A DNA stretch of 20,265 bases, taken from the NCBI GenBank assembly GCA_017475845.1, contig JAFVEU010000153.1, forward strand, positions 1 to 20,265, read 5' to 3'. Origin of the DNA: Lachnospiraceae bacterium. GTDB taxonomy: Bacteria > Bacillota > Clostridia > Lachnospirales > Lachnospiraceae. Positions 1 to 8,179 of the stretch are shown piece after piece. Position numbers and translations under genes: made by a program. Positions within the stretch are counted from its first letter, which is position 1; every line of letters starts with the position of its first letter. A model generated the notes under the pieces. That model had not been told where the DNA came from. It worked only from the letters and a program-made list of their open reading frames with translations, and made no database searches.

Positions 1-117
1 ATATTTAACCCTAATGGGAACCCCCGCCTTCTTGTCGATCTTTTCCCGGTTCGTCTCCAGCACCTTCACCACGCCGGAGCCCACCGTTCCGTAACCCAAA
101 ACCGCTATATTGACCAT
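1..117 (-). CDS. hom: Homoserine dehydrogenase, N-terminal fragment
   Basis: Only the first 39 codons lie in the window; the gene runs off the left edge. The protein starts MVNIAVLGYGTVGSGVV, a Rossmann-fold NAD(P)-binding start with the G-x-G-x-x-G pattern typical of homoserine dehydrogenase, which reduces aspartate semialdehyde to homoserine in the threonine/methionine pathway. The following KVLETNREKI stretch also fits that family. The ATG at 117 has an AGAAAGGTG ribosome binding site about nine bases upstream. It lies 63 bases after prfB on the same strand, with no terminator between, so it is probably the last visible gene of the ptb-buk-secA-prfB unit. Other NAD(P)-binding oxidoreductases are possible because the catalytic and ACT domains are outside the window. 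Confidence 0.85.
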   Translation of the reverse strand, partial: MVNIAVLGYGTVGSGVVKVLETNREKIDKKAGVPIRVKY

Positions 118-180
118 AAAATGCTGCACCTTTCTTTTAACTTATCCGCAACTTTTCAGTATCCCTTAATTCCCGAAAAG

Positions 181-1317
181 TTATTCATCATCACCGTGCT
201 GAACCATCTTGCCGCCGTTAGCCATCCACACCAGATACCCGTTTATAAAGGGATCCAGATTGCCGTTCAGCACGCTGTCAGCCTGGGCTATCTCCACGCC
301 TGTACGGAGATCCTTTACCAGCTGGTAAGGCTGAAGGAAATAGGATCTTATCTGGGATCCCCAGGCATTATCCTTTACCTCTCCCCTGATCTCGTCAAGC
401 TTTCCCTGGTTCTCCTCCATGGCGAGCATCAAAAGCTTTGACTTCAGCATCTGCATGGCCTTGTCCTTATTCTGGAACTGGGAACGCTCATTCTGACAGG
501 TTACAACTATACCTGTGGGGAAGTGGGTGATCCTTATGGCGGAGGAAGTCTTATTGATATGCTGTCCGCCGGCTCCCGAGGAACGGTAGGTATCTATCCT
601 TATGTCATCGGGCTTTATCTCCACATCTATATCGTCCTCTATATCCGGCATCACGTCCAGGGACACAAAGGAGGTCTGACGCTTTCCCTGTGCATTGAAG
701 GGGCTTATGCGCACCAGACGGTGTACACCCTTTTCAGATTTCAGGTATCCGTAGGCATTTTCCCCGTTTATCTGGAAGGTACAGCTCTTTAATCCCGCTT
801 CGTCCCCGTCCAGGGAATCCAGCACCTCCGTCTTGAAATCATGGGATTCGGCCCATTTGCTGTACATACGGAAGAGCATGCTGCACCAGTCGCAGGATTC
901 CGTGCCTCCGGCTCCCGCATTGAGCCTTAATATCGCATTGCAGCTGTCATACTCTCCGGACAGCAGGGTCTTGAGCCTTATCTTTTCATAGTCGGACTTG
1001 AAGCTCTCGAATTCCTCCTTTATTTCGGAGGCCAGAGCCTCGTCGTTATCCTCGTTTGCCATATCTATAAGATCGAACATGTCATTGAACTGACTGTCCA
1101 GCTTCTTATAAATGGAGACATCCTCTTTCAGGCTTCCCAGCTCCTTGCTCTGCTTAGCGCTTTTTTCCGGATCATTCCAGAAATCCGGTTCTTCCATTCT
1201 GCGGTTCAGCTCGACTATCCTGTTTTCCTTGTTTTCCAGATCCAGGGATCTGTACAGGTCTTTTAAAGGCGTCCTGTATCCTTCCAGTTCCACCTTTAAA
1301 TTGTCAAGTTCAAGCAT
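181..1317 (-). CDS. prfB: Peptide chain release factor 2, no programmed frameshift
   Basis: Release factor 2 reads UGA and UAA stop codons and triggers peptide release on the ribosome. The protein shows the RF2 stop-codon-reading tripeptide SPF (about residues 205-207, in RISPFNAQGKRQTSF) and the peptidyl-transferase motif GGQ (250-252, in SSGAGGQHINKT). With the ATG at 1317 it has 378 residues, normal for RF2. I prefer this ATG (MLELDNLKVELEG) to the in-frame GTG at 1329, because it overlaps the secA stop by eight bases and aligns with the usual RF2 start. The RF2 autoregulatory frameshift normally lies near codon 25, where a CUU-UGA slippery stop is expected. Here the frame reads straight through as RSLDLENKE (AGA TCC CTG GAT CTG), so the feedback control is absent. 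Overlap with secA implies translational coupling. Confidence 0.95.
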   Translation of the reverse strand: MLELDNLKVELEGYRTPLKDLYRSLDLENKENRIVELNRRMEEPDFWNDPEKSAKQSKELGSLKEDVSIYKKLDSQFNDMFDLIDMANEDNDEALASEIKEEFESFKSDYEKIRLKTLLSGEYDSCNAILRLNAGAGGTESCDWCSMLFRMYSKWAESHDFKTEVLDSLDGDEAGLKSCTFQINGENAYGYLKSEKGVHRLVRISPFNAQGKRQTSFVSLDVMPDIEDDIDVEIKPDDIRIDTYRSSGAGGQHINKTSSAIRITHFPTGIVVTCQNERSQFQNKDKAMQMLKSKLLMLAMEENQGKLDEIRGEVKDNAWGSQIRSYFLQPYQLVKDLRTGVEIAQADSVLNGNLDPFINGYLVWMANGGKMVQHGDDE

Positions 1318-3895
1318 TTTCCATACCACCCTTTTTCATATGACAGTTCTTATACTTTAACCCGCTGCCGCAGGGGCAGGGATCATTGGGGTATATCTTC
1401 TTATTGGTCCTCTTTTTGGGACCCTTCTTGACGGAATCGTCCTTATTGGTACCGGTGACCTTGGCCACCTGTTCTCTTTCCACCTTTTCTTCCACATGGA
1501 CGTGCATGAGAAGGCGTACCGTGTCCTCTTTTATGCCCGCAGTCATCTGGTCGAACATCTCAAAGCCCGCAGTCCTGTATTCCACAACAGGGTCCCTCTG
1601 TCCAAAGGCCTGCAGTCCTATACCCTGACGGAGCTGTTCCATATCGTCTATGTGGTCCATCCACTTTCTGTCAATGACCTTTAGGAGGATTACTCTCTCT
1701 ATCTCACGGAGCATCTCCGGCTGGGGGAACTCCGCTTCCTTGTCCTCGTAGATTTTAACCGCCTTTTCCTTAAGCATTTGCTTTAATTCAGCGGCGCTCT
1801 TATTCCTGACATCCGGAGTCCTTATATGCTCCATGGGGATAATGGGAAGCAGGAGCTGGTTCAATCCGGGAAGATCCCAGTCATCCGTCTTCTGATCCTC
1901 TCCTATGGTCATATCCACGGCGTTCTCGGTGATATCCGTGATCATGCCGTAGATGGAATCCCGCATATTCTCGCCGTCCAGAACCTTCCGTCTCTCGTCA
2001 TAGATTATCTCTCTCTGGTCATTATTGACCGCGTCATAATCCAAAAGGTTCTTTCTTATGCCGAAGTTATTCTCCTCTATCTTCATCTGGGCTTTCTCAA
2101 TGGCCCTGGTGAGCATGTTGTGCTCTATCTGCTCGCCTTCCGGCACATTAAGGGCCTCAAAGACCGCCATAAGCCTGTCGGAGCCGAATAACCTCATAAG
2201 GTCGTCCTCCAGGGAGATATAGAACCTGGAAGCACCGGGATCCCCCTGTCGTCCGGATCGTCCGCGGAGCTGGTTATCTATACGTCTGGCCTCATGCCTC
2301 TCTGTACCTATTATCATAAGGCCCCCGGCCTCCCTGGATTCGGGATCCAGCTTGATATCGGTACCACGGCCCGCCATGTTTGTGGCAATGGTGACAGCAC
2401 CGTGCTCACCCGCATGGGAAACTATCTCCGCTTCCATCTCATGGAACTTTGCGTTCAGCACGCTGTGCTTTATGCCTCTCTTATTAAGGAGAGCCGAAAG
2501 CTCCTCGGAAGCCTCTATGGTGATGGTACCCACAAGAATGGGCTGTCCCGTGGCATGTACCCTTTCTATCTCGTCGCAGATGGCCGTGAGCTTTTCCCTT
2601 CTGGTCTTAAATACCGCGTCCTGCAGATCCTTTCTCTGTACCGGTCTGTTGGTGGGAATGGTGATGACATCCATGCTGTAGATCTCACGGAATTCTCTTT
2701 CCTCCGTAAGAGCAGTACCTGTCATGCCGGCCTTCTTATTGAATTTATTGAAAAAGTTCTGGAAGGTTATGGTGGCAAGAGTCTTGCTCTCCCTCTTTAC
2801 CTTCACGTGTTCCTTGGCTTCTATGGCCTGGTGCAGTCCGTCGGAATAACGTCTTCCCGGCATGATACGTCCGGTAAATTCGTCAACTATCAGGATCTGG
2901 TCATCCTTTACCACATAGTCCTTATCCTTGTGCATAAGGTTATTGGCCCGGAGGGCCAGGATGATACAGTGCTGGATCTCCAGATTCTCCGGATCTGCCA
3001 GGTTCTCAATGTGGAAGAACTGCTCAACCTTTTTAACACCCTGTTCCGTAAGGTTAACTATCTTATCCTTTTCATTTACGATAAAGTCTCCGGTCTCCTC
3101 TATCTCCACACCCATGATGGCATCCATCTTGCTGAGCTCATCACTGCTTGCTTCACCTCTCTGCATCTGGTGTGCAAGGATCTCGCAGGCCTCATACATC
3201 TTGGTGGATTTACCGCTCTGTCCGGAAATGATAAGGGGCGTACGGGCTTCGTCTATAAGAATGGAGTCCACCTCGTCGATGATGGCGTAGTTTAAGTCCC
3301 TTAAGACCAGCTGGTTCTTATAGATCGCCATGTTGTCCCTTAAGTAATCAAACCCCAGCTCATTATTTGTCACATAGGTGATGTCGCAGGCATAGGACTT
3401 CTGCCTCTCGGCGCTGGTCATGCCATTCTGGATGAGTCCCACAGTGAGTCCCAAAAACTCATGGACCTGCCCCATCTGCTCCGCGTCACGCTTTGCCAGA
3501 TAGTCGTTTACAGTCACAACGAAAACACCCTTTCCCTCCAGGGCGTTTAAGTATGAGGGAAGTGTAGCCACCAGGGTCTTACCTTCACCTGTACGCATTT
3601 CCGCGATACGCCCCTGATGAAGGATGATACCGCCGATGAGCTGTACAGGGAAATGCTCCATGTTAAGCACCCTTTTAGCGGCCTCCCTGACGGTGGCGTA
3701 AGCCTCCGGAAGTATATCATCCAGAGTCTTCCCTTCTTCCAGGGCTTTACGGAATTTTCCGGTCTGGGCCTTCAATTCCTCATCGCTCATTGCTCCCATC
3801 CTGTCCTGCATGGACAGGATCTCGTCCACAATGGGCATAATCTTCTTTAATTCCCTTTCACTGTGGGTTCCGAAGATCTTTTCGATAATACTCAT
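1310..3895 (-). CDS. secA: Preprotein translocase ATPase SecA
   Basis: SecA is the cytosolic motor that uses ATP to push unfolded preproteins through SecYEG. At 861 residues it has the full-length family size. Visible motifs are the Walker A RTGEGKT (101-107), the DEVD box (207-210, in IIDEVDSILIDEARTPL), the helicase motif MAGRGTDIKL and the motif QLRGRSGRQGDPG. The C-terminal tail CPCGSGLKYKNCH is the SEC-C zinc-binding motif used to contact phospholipid, ribosome or SecB-like partners. The start ATG overlaps the buk stop as ATGA (3892-3895), so it is coupled to buk translation and lacks a strong ribosome binding site of its own. No second SecA is visible. Placement behind butyrate genes is unusual; secA more often neighbours prfB and ribosome-associated genes, as on its downstream side here. 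Confidence 0.98.
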   Translation of the reverse strand: MSIIEKIFGTHSERELKKIMPIVDEILSMQDRMGAMSDEELKAQTGKFRKALEEGKTLDDILPEAYATVREAAKRVLNMEHFPVQLIGGIILHQGRIAEMRTGEGKTLVATLPSYLNALEGKGVFVVTVNDYLAKRDAEQMGQVHEFLGLTVGLIQNGMTSAERQKSYACDITYVTNNELGFDYLRDNMAIYKNQLVLRDLNYAIIDEVDSILIDEARTPLIISGQSGKSTKMYEACEILAHQMQRGEASSDELSKMDAIMGVEIEETGDFIVNEKDKIVNLTEQGVKKVEQFFHIENLADPENLEIQHCIILALRANNLMHKDKDYVVKDDQILIVDEFTGRIMPGRRYSDGLHQAIEAKEHVKVKRESKTLATITFQNFFNKFNKKAGMTGTALTEEREFREIYSMDVITIPTNRPVQRKDLQDAVFKTRREKLTAICDEIERVHATGQPILVGTITIEASEELSALLNKRGIKHSVLNAKFHEMEAEIVSHAGEHGAVTIATNMAGRGTDIKLDPESREAGGLMIIGTERHEARRIDNQLRGRSGRQGDPGASRFYISLEDDLMRLFGSDRLMAVFEALNVPEGEQIEHNMLTRAIEKAQMKIEENNFGIRKNLLDYDAVNNDQREIIYDERRKVLDGENMRDSIYGMITDITENAVDMTIGEDQKTDDWDLPGLNQLLLPIIPMEHIRTPDVRNKSAAELKQMLKEKAVKIYEDKEAEFPQPEMLREIERVILLKVIDRKWMDHIDDMEQLRQGIGLQAFGQRDPVVEYRTAGFEMFDQMTAGIKEDTVRLLMHVHVEEKVEREQVAKVTGTNKDDSVKKGPKKRTNKKIYPNDPCPCGSGLKYKNCHMKKGGMENA

Positions 3896-4962
3896 TTATA
3901 GATCTTTGCCTCTTCTTCTTTGTTTATGACACGGAGAGCGCCCTGTGCCAGGGCCAGAAGCTCATCCTCTCCCTTGTAGATGGTAACGGGGGCGATAAAT
4001 CCAACCCTCTCCTTTATGCCGTCGGTGATATAGCTCTCATAGGAGATACCTCCGGTAAGGATTATCTGATCCACATGGCCCTTAAGGACTGTGGCCATGG
4101 CTCCGATATTCTTGGCTATCTGATAGATAAAGGCGTCTATCACCAGCTTTGCCTTCTCATCCCCCTCATCCTTCATCTTTTCGCACTGCTGCATATCGTT
4201 GCACTTAAGGTAGGAGTTGAGTCCGCCTCCTCCGACTAGCATCTTACGCACTTCCGCCTCCGTGTATTTTCCGGAGAAGCAGAGCTTTACAAGAGGTCCC
4301 ACGGGAAGTCCCCCTGCTCTTTCGGGGGAGAATGCACCGTCTCCGTCAAGGGCGTTGAACACGTCAACTATACGGCCGTTGTGATGGGCTCCGCAGGATA
4401 CTCCTCCTCCCATATGGACCACGATAAGGTCCAGCTCGTCATATTTCTTTCCGATCTCCTTGGCATAGCGTCTGGCCATGGCCTTCTGGTTTAAGGGATG
4501 GGAAATGGCAGTCCTCTCAATGGCCTCGCAGCCGGAAATCCTTGCTATGGGCTCCATCTCGTCAACTGCAACCGGATCCACGATGTAGGCTTCCACACCG
4601 ATCTCCTTTCCGATCTCACGGGCAAGAAGTCCGCCTAAATTGCTGGCATGCTGTCCCTGTACTCCTATCTCCAGATCACGCTCCAGAGCGTCATTTACCA
4701 CATAGGTGCCGCCTGATACCGGCTTTACGAGACCGCCGCGGCCTACACAGACATCAAGTGATTTTATGTCAAAATTCTGCTCCTTAAGGAAATCCAGGAT
4801 GATATTCTTCCTGAAATCCTTCTGGGCGATTATGGAATCGTATTTTGCGATCTCCTCATTTGAATGACGCAGAGTCTTGTCAAAGAGCATGTTCTCGTCT
4901 TCAAAGACTGCGATCTTTGTGGATGTGGAACCGGGATTGATGATAAGTGATTTAATAGCCAT
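3892..4962 (-). CDS. buk: Butyrate kinase
   Basis: Butyrate kinase converts butyryl phosphate and ADP to butyrate and ATP, the energy-yielding last step of one butyrate fermentation route. The 356-residue length is that of Buk; acetate kinases are about 400. The ASKHA-fold phosphate loop is at the N terminus (INPGSTSTKIAVF), with VGRGGLVKPVSGGTY and HMGGGVSCGAH further on. The segment FSPERAGGLPVGPLV is characteristic of butyrate kinase, as is ILTGGISYE near the C terminus. The ATG at 4962 sits 11 bases after the ptb stop, with GGAGG directly following that TAA. It overlaps secA by four bases. A branched-chain acyl kinase role is possible, since Buk enzymes accept isobutyrate and valerate, but the partner ptb makes butyrate the likely main substrate. 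Confidence 0.95.
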   Translation of the reverse strand: MAIKSLIINPGSTSTKIAVFEDENMLFDKTLRHSNEEIAKYDSIIAQKDFRKNIILDFLKEQNFDIKSLDVCVGRGGLVKPVSGGTYVVNDALERDLEIGVQGQHASNLGGLLAREIGKEIGVEAYIVDPVAVDEMEPIARISGCEAIERTAISHPLNQKAMARRYAKEIGKKYDELDLIVVHMGGGVSCGAHHNGRIVDVFNALDGDGAFSPERAGGLPVGPLVKLCFSGKYTEAEVRKMLVGGGGLNSYLKCNDMQQCEKMKDEGDEKAKLVIDAFIYQIAKNIGAMATVLKGHVDQIILTGGISYESYITDGIKERVGFIAPVTIYKGEDELLALAQGALRVINKEEEAKIYK

Positions 4963-4973
4963 GGTCTGCCTCC

Positions 4974-5894
4974 TTATTTCTGCTTTCTGAGATGTTCTGC
5001 TACTACGGATGCCAGGGCAATGGAATTAACCTTTGTCTCGGCGCTGTCGGAACGGCTGGTAAGTATGGCCGGAGCCTTGGTTCCGGTTAAGATGCATCCG
5101 TTCTTGAACTCTGTGGTATGGACTATGAACTTATATGCTATATTACCTGCATGGATATCGGGGAAGAGAAGTATGTCCGCATCTCCCTGTATCTTTCTGT
5201 CGGTTGCCCCCTTATGGATGGCAGCCTCGGGGAAGATGGCCAGATCGGCGCTTAAAGGACCGTCAACTATGCAGTTCTTTATCTTGCCTTCCTCATTCAT
5301 CTTTGTGAGCTCTGCAGCCTCCACCGTTACCGGCATCTTCGGGTTTACCACCTCCACTGCCGCAAGGGGAGCCACCTTGGGGTTCATGATACCGCAGGCT
5401 TCACACACATCAACGGTATTCTCAATGATGCTCACCTTTTCCTCAAGGGTGGGATAGGTCATAAAGGCCACATCCGTAAGGAAGAGGAGCTGCTTTATCC
5501 CCTTTATCTCAAAAACGCACACATGGGAAAGGGTCTTTCCCGTGCGGAGGCCCACTTCCTTATCCAGTATGCTCTTAAGGAAATCCTTTGTCTGAAGGAG
5601 TCCCTTCATATACATCTCGGCTTCGCCGTCATGCACCAGTTTGACCGCCTGATGTGCGGCTTCAATGGGATCCTTTATGTCAACGATCTCATACTTATCC
5701 AGCTCCATATCAAGCTTTTTGCCGATCTCCGTGATCTTATCGGCGTCTCCCACCAGAATGGCGTTTGCAATGCCCTCTCTCCTGGCCTTTCTCACCGCCT
5801 CAAGGACGTTCTCATCCTCTGCCGCGGCAACGGCCAGCTTCTTCATGGGTATGGACTTTACCTGTGCTATGATGTCATCAAAATGCTTACTCAT
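4974..5894 (-). CDS. ptb: Phosphate butyryltransferase
   Basis: Ptb exchanges CoA for phosphate on butyryl-CoA and gives the butyryl phosphate used by Buk. The 306-residue protein fits the PTA/PTB family. It has the N-terminal segment KKLAVAAAEDENVLEAV, the central MKGLLQTKDFLKSIL and LSHVCVFEI, and the C-terminal segments VDGPLSADLAIF, ADILLFPDIHAGNIAYK and TGTKAPAILTSRSDS, which are diagnostic of phosphate acyltransferases. Its size and the adjacent butyrate kinase separate it from phosphotransacetylase. The ATG at 5894 follows a good AAAGGAGAA ribosome binding site. It is the first gene of the visible ptb-buk-secA-prfB-hom unit. I see only AT-rich sequence upstream (around 5940-5955, TATATA on the minus strand) and no convincing -35 box. 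Confidence 0.95.
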   Translation of the reverse strand: MSKHFDDIIAQVKSIPMKKLAVAAAEDENVLEAVRKARREGIANAILVGDADKITEIGKKLDMELDKYEIVDIKDPIEAAHQAVKLVHDGEAEMYMKGLLQTKDFLKSILDKEVGLRTGKTLSHVCVFEIKGIKQLLFLTDVAFMTYPTLEEKVSIIENTVDVCEACGIMNPKVAPLAAVEVVNPKMPVTVEAAELTKMNEEGKIKNCIVDGPLSADLAIFPEAAIHKGATDRKIQGDADILLFPDIHAGNIAYKFIVHTTEFKNGCILTGTKAPAILTSRSDSAETKVNSIALASVVAEHLRKQK

Positions 5895-5969
5895 CAGATC
5901 TCTTCTCCTTTATAAATACTTTGATCATTCGGGAATAAACCAAGATATATAATTTACCTGTCATAAAGT

Positions 5970-6008
5970 CCCTCCCCTGCAGAAAGGCACTCCTGCCGTA
6001 GAGGAGGG
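5970..6008 (-). terminator. Possible terminator between glycosyltransferase operon and ptb
   Basis: On the minus strand the RNA can form a nine-pair stem (CCCUCCUCU with AGGGGAGGG, one G-U pair). The 21-base loop contains a small GGCA/UGCC hairpin. It lies 32 bases after the last glycosyltransferase stop and 76 bases before ptb. The tail after the stem is ACUUUAUGAC, without a proper U run, so termination may be weak or partial. It could instead be a leader structure for ptb. Confidence 0.4.
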
Positions 6009-6039
6009 CTTCAGACCCTTAAATGACAAAATAACACTT

Positions 6040-7155
6040 CTACGTGTCTTTGTCAAAAAAAATACTGCATCTCTTAAGGCCCTCTTCCGCTCCCTTAAAG
6101 CCGCCTGCCTTCCTGTAAAAGGTACAGGCTTTTTCCCTGTCCCCCGTCACCTCGGAAATGACTCCCGCATTGTACCAGGCCATAAAGGAGGAGGTGCCCT
6201 CCGTATTGGATCTGTCCAGGGTGGTACAGTAAATGAAGGTGTCCCTTGCTTCCGTGAAGGCTGCGGTGTTCATAAGGAGCAGTGCATAGAGGAACATGAA
6301 ATCGGCATTTTTCCTGTATCTCTCCTCTTCACTGAAGGGCTTAAGGAGCTTCAGCCCTTCCGCCGCCCTGCCCGTATCCAAAAGGGCATAGCCGGTGAGA
6401 CAAAGGAGATCCTCCATGTATTCCATGTCCGGATCCGGTTTAAGCTCCAGACATTTAAGAAATTCCGAAGCCGCCTTTTCCTTTTCCGAAGAAACATAAT
6501 AAGTTTTCCCCAGCTGATAGATAAGATAGGGGTCATCCCCCTTTTCCCGGATCTCTTCAATAAGAAGCCCTGCGTTTCTCAAGGCCTTTTCCTTTTTCTC
6601 GGAAGGACTCAGATCATAGCCGTCATGAAAGATATGTATATCGGTCCTGAAGGTCTTATATCCCTTTCCGGAAACAGCGGTGACCTGCTCATGTATCCTG
6701 CCTTCATATCTGAAGAGCCTTCTGTCAAAGATCCTGTTTATCCACTCCTCATAATGTACCTTAAGGCCCCGGGGATCCTCGTAGCTGTTATCCCTCTTTA
6801 TCCTGCCCACCGCCTCCGGATACCTTCTTATCAGATCAAAAAGCTCTCCGTAAACCTTTTTCTGTCCCTTTAACAGGTATTCGTCACTGTCAAGGATAAG
6901 CACCGTGTCGTTCTTCGCCCTGTCTATGGCGGCATTTTTGGCCGCCGCAAAATCGCCGCACCACTGAAATTCACCGATATTGTCGTTATATATCCCTGCC
7001 TTTTTCAGGCTGTCATCCCTGCTTCCGGTATCCAGAAGGGATATGTCCGCTCCCGGCAGACACTCCTTAACGGCTTCAAGGCATTTCTTAAGTTTCCGGC
7101 ACTGATCCCTGGTAATGATACAGACCGACAGATTCTTAAAGCTCGTTTCCCACAT
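6040..7155 (-). CDS. Family 2 glycosyltransferase with TPR-like C-terminal half
   Basis: The N-terminal third is a GT-A glycosyltransferase domain of family 2: LSVCIITRDQ opens the nucleotide-binding fold, ISLLDTGSRDDS follows, GDFAAAKNAAI is the usual sugar-nucleotide loop, and LILDSDEY carries the D-x-D metal site (about residues 89-91). From about residue 200 onward it is helical with TPR-like repeats (for example DPYLIYQLGKTYYVSSEKEKAASEFLKCL and AWYNAGVISEVTGDREKACTFYRKA). GT2 plus TPR architecture occurs in peptide and protein glycosyltransferases such as SunS and in enzymes of flagellin or surface glycan modification; donor and acceptor cannot be told here. I prefer the ATG at 7155 (MWETSFKNLSVC) over the TTG at 7164. 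Both overlap the preceding glycosyltransferase gene, which points to translational coupling. Third and last gene of the glycosyltransferase operon. Confidence 0.85.
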   Translation of the reverse strand: MWETSFKNLSVCIITRDQCRKLKKCLEAVKECLPGADISLLDTGSRDDSLKKAGIYNDNIGEFQWCGDFAAAKNAAIDRAKNDTVLILDSDEYLLKGQKKVYGELFDLIRRYPEAVGRIKRDNSYEDPRGLKVHYEEWINRIFDRRLFRYEGRIHEQVTAVSGKGYKTFRTDIHIFHDGYDLSPSEKKEKALRNAGLLIEEIREKGDDPYLIYQLGKTYYVSSEKEKAASEFLKCLELKPDPDMEYMEDLLCLTGYALLDTGRAAEGLKLLKPFSEEERYRKNADFMFLYALLLMNTAAFTEARDTFIYCTTLDRSNTEGTSSFMAWYNAGVISEVTGDREKACTFYRKAGGFKGAEEGLKRCSIFFDKDT

Positions 7156-8179
7156 TGGCTGCAAATTCCCTGACTATCTCTTCAAAACCGCCCATGTTGC
7201 TGTCATTTACCCTGTATTCCATGAGCCTTTCGGTATATTTTAAGCTCCGCATCTGCTGAAGGACAGGATTGTCCCTGAAATCCGGGAAAAAGGCCCTCAG
7301 TGTTTCCTGCATGGACTCCACGGTGGATGCATCATATTTAAGTCCTCTGGGAATGTTTATCAGAAAGGATCTGTTGAAATAATTCTGAACGAAGAGAGCC
7401 TCGCACACCACCTTCTCCCTGGCGAGATATCCTCCCTCCTTTAATACCCCGTAAAGCATGAACCAGGTTTTGGCGTTGTCATCCCTGTGTTCCGTTTTCT
7501 GAGCCAGGTTGAATACGGTGCTCTCGTGGTTCTCAAAATATCTGTGGAGCTCTTCGTAGAGGATATAGTATCTTCCGGCGGAGAGAAAGGCCGGAATGGT
7601 AAAGAGGCTTTCCTCGTCAAACACTCCTTCGGCAAACTTAAGGGAGTGCTTTTCCACAAAGCTTCTTTTATACATCTTGTCCCAGCACCCTCTCATGGTA
7701 CGGCCGCTGAAAAGAAGGTTTATAAGATCTGCGCTTCCTGAGATCTTTAAGAATTCATTCCTTCTGCCCATATCATATGAAAGATCATCTTCCGAAAAGG
7801 AAGTGGCGTTGCGGGAGAAATAGCCGGTGATGTCCGCATTGCTCTTAACCGCCCTCTCATATATATGCTCCAGAGCCATGGGAAGGAGCCAGTCATCCGC
7901 ATCCAGAAAAGCTATATACTCTCCGGTAGCGTAGGAAATGGCTATATTTCTGGCAGCCCCCTGCATAACGTTGCTCTGCAAGGGGATAAGGGCTATGCTC
8001 TCCGGGTATTTCTTCTCCCATTCCCCCGCCTTTTCAAGGCTTTTATCCGCTGAGCAGTCATCCACTGCCAGTATCTCAAGCTGCTCTATGCCTATGGTCT
8101 GGTTCACCAGGGAGGAAAAGCACCTGTCAATATATTTTTCGGCATTGTATACCGGTACTATAACAGATATCTTCTTCAT
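7136..8179 (-). CDS. Family 2 glycosyltransferase (paralogue B)
   Basis: A 347-residue GT2 enzyme that transfers a sugar from an activated nucleotide sugar, probably in surface polysaccharide or glycoconjugate synthesis at the inner face of the membrane. It shows the GT-A start ISVIVPVYNAEKYIDRC, the VDD motif (39-41), MQGAARNIA and the metal-binding FLDADDW (D-A-D at 93-95). The segment RGCWDKMYKRSFVEKH is a usual acceptor-side feature of polysaccharide-type GT2 enzymes. No membrane segment is visible. The start is the ATG at 8179, which shares one base with the upstream stop (TGATG); a longer reading to 8218 would add an unlikely tail overlapping the preceding gene. By direct count the first 100 residues are identical at 63 positions, without gaps, to the gene at 8179-9231, so the two arose by tandem duplication. 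Confidence 0.88.
   Translation of the reverse strand: MKKISVIVPVYNAEKYIDRCFSSLVNQTIGIEQLEILAVDDCSADKSLEKAGEWEKKYPESIALIPLQSNVMQGAARNIAISYATGEYIAFLDADDWLLPMALEHIYERAVKSNADITGYFSRNATSFSEDDLSYDMGRRNEFLKISGSADLINLLFSGRTMRGCWDKMYKRSFVEKHSLKFAEGVFDEESLFTIPAFLSAGRYYILYEELHRYFENHESTVFNLAQKTEHRDDNAKTWFMLYGVLKEGGYLAREKVVCEALFVQNYFNRSFLINIPRGLKYDASTVESMQETLRAFFPDFRDNPVLQQMRSLKYTERLMEYRVNDSNMGGFEEIVREFAANVGNEL

Noticed and set aside
2294..3295. A 333-codon plus-strand open frame opposite secA
   Set aside because: It is an antisense shadow of a highly conserved gene, with no domain, no ribosome binding site I can defend and composition dictated by the secA codons.
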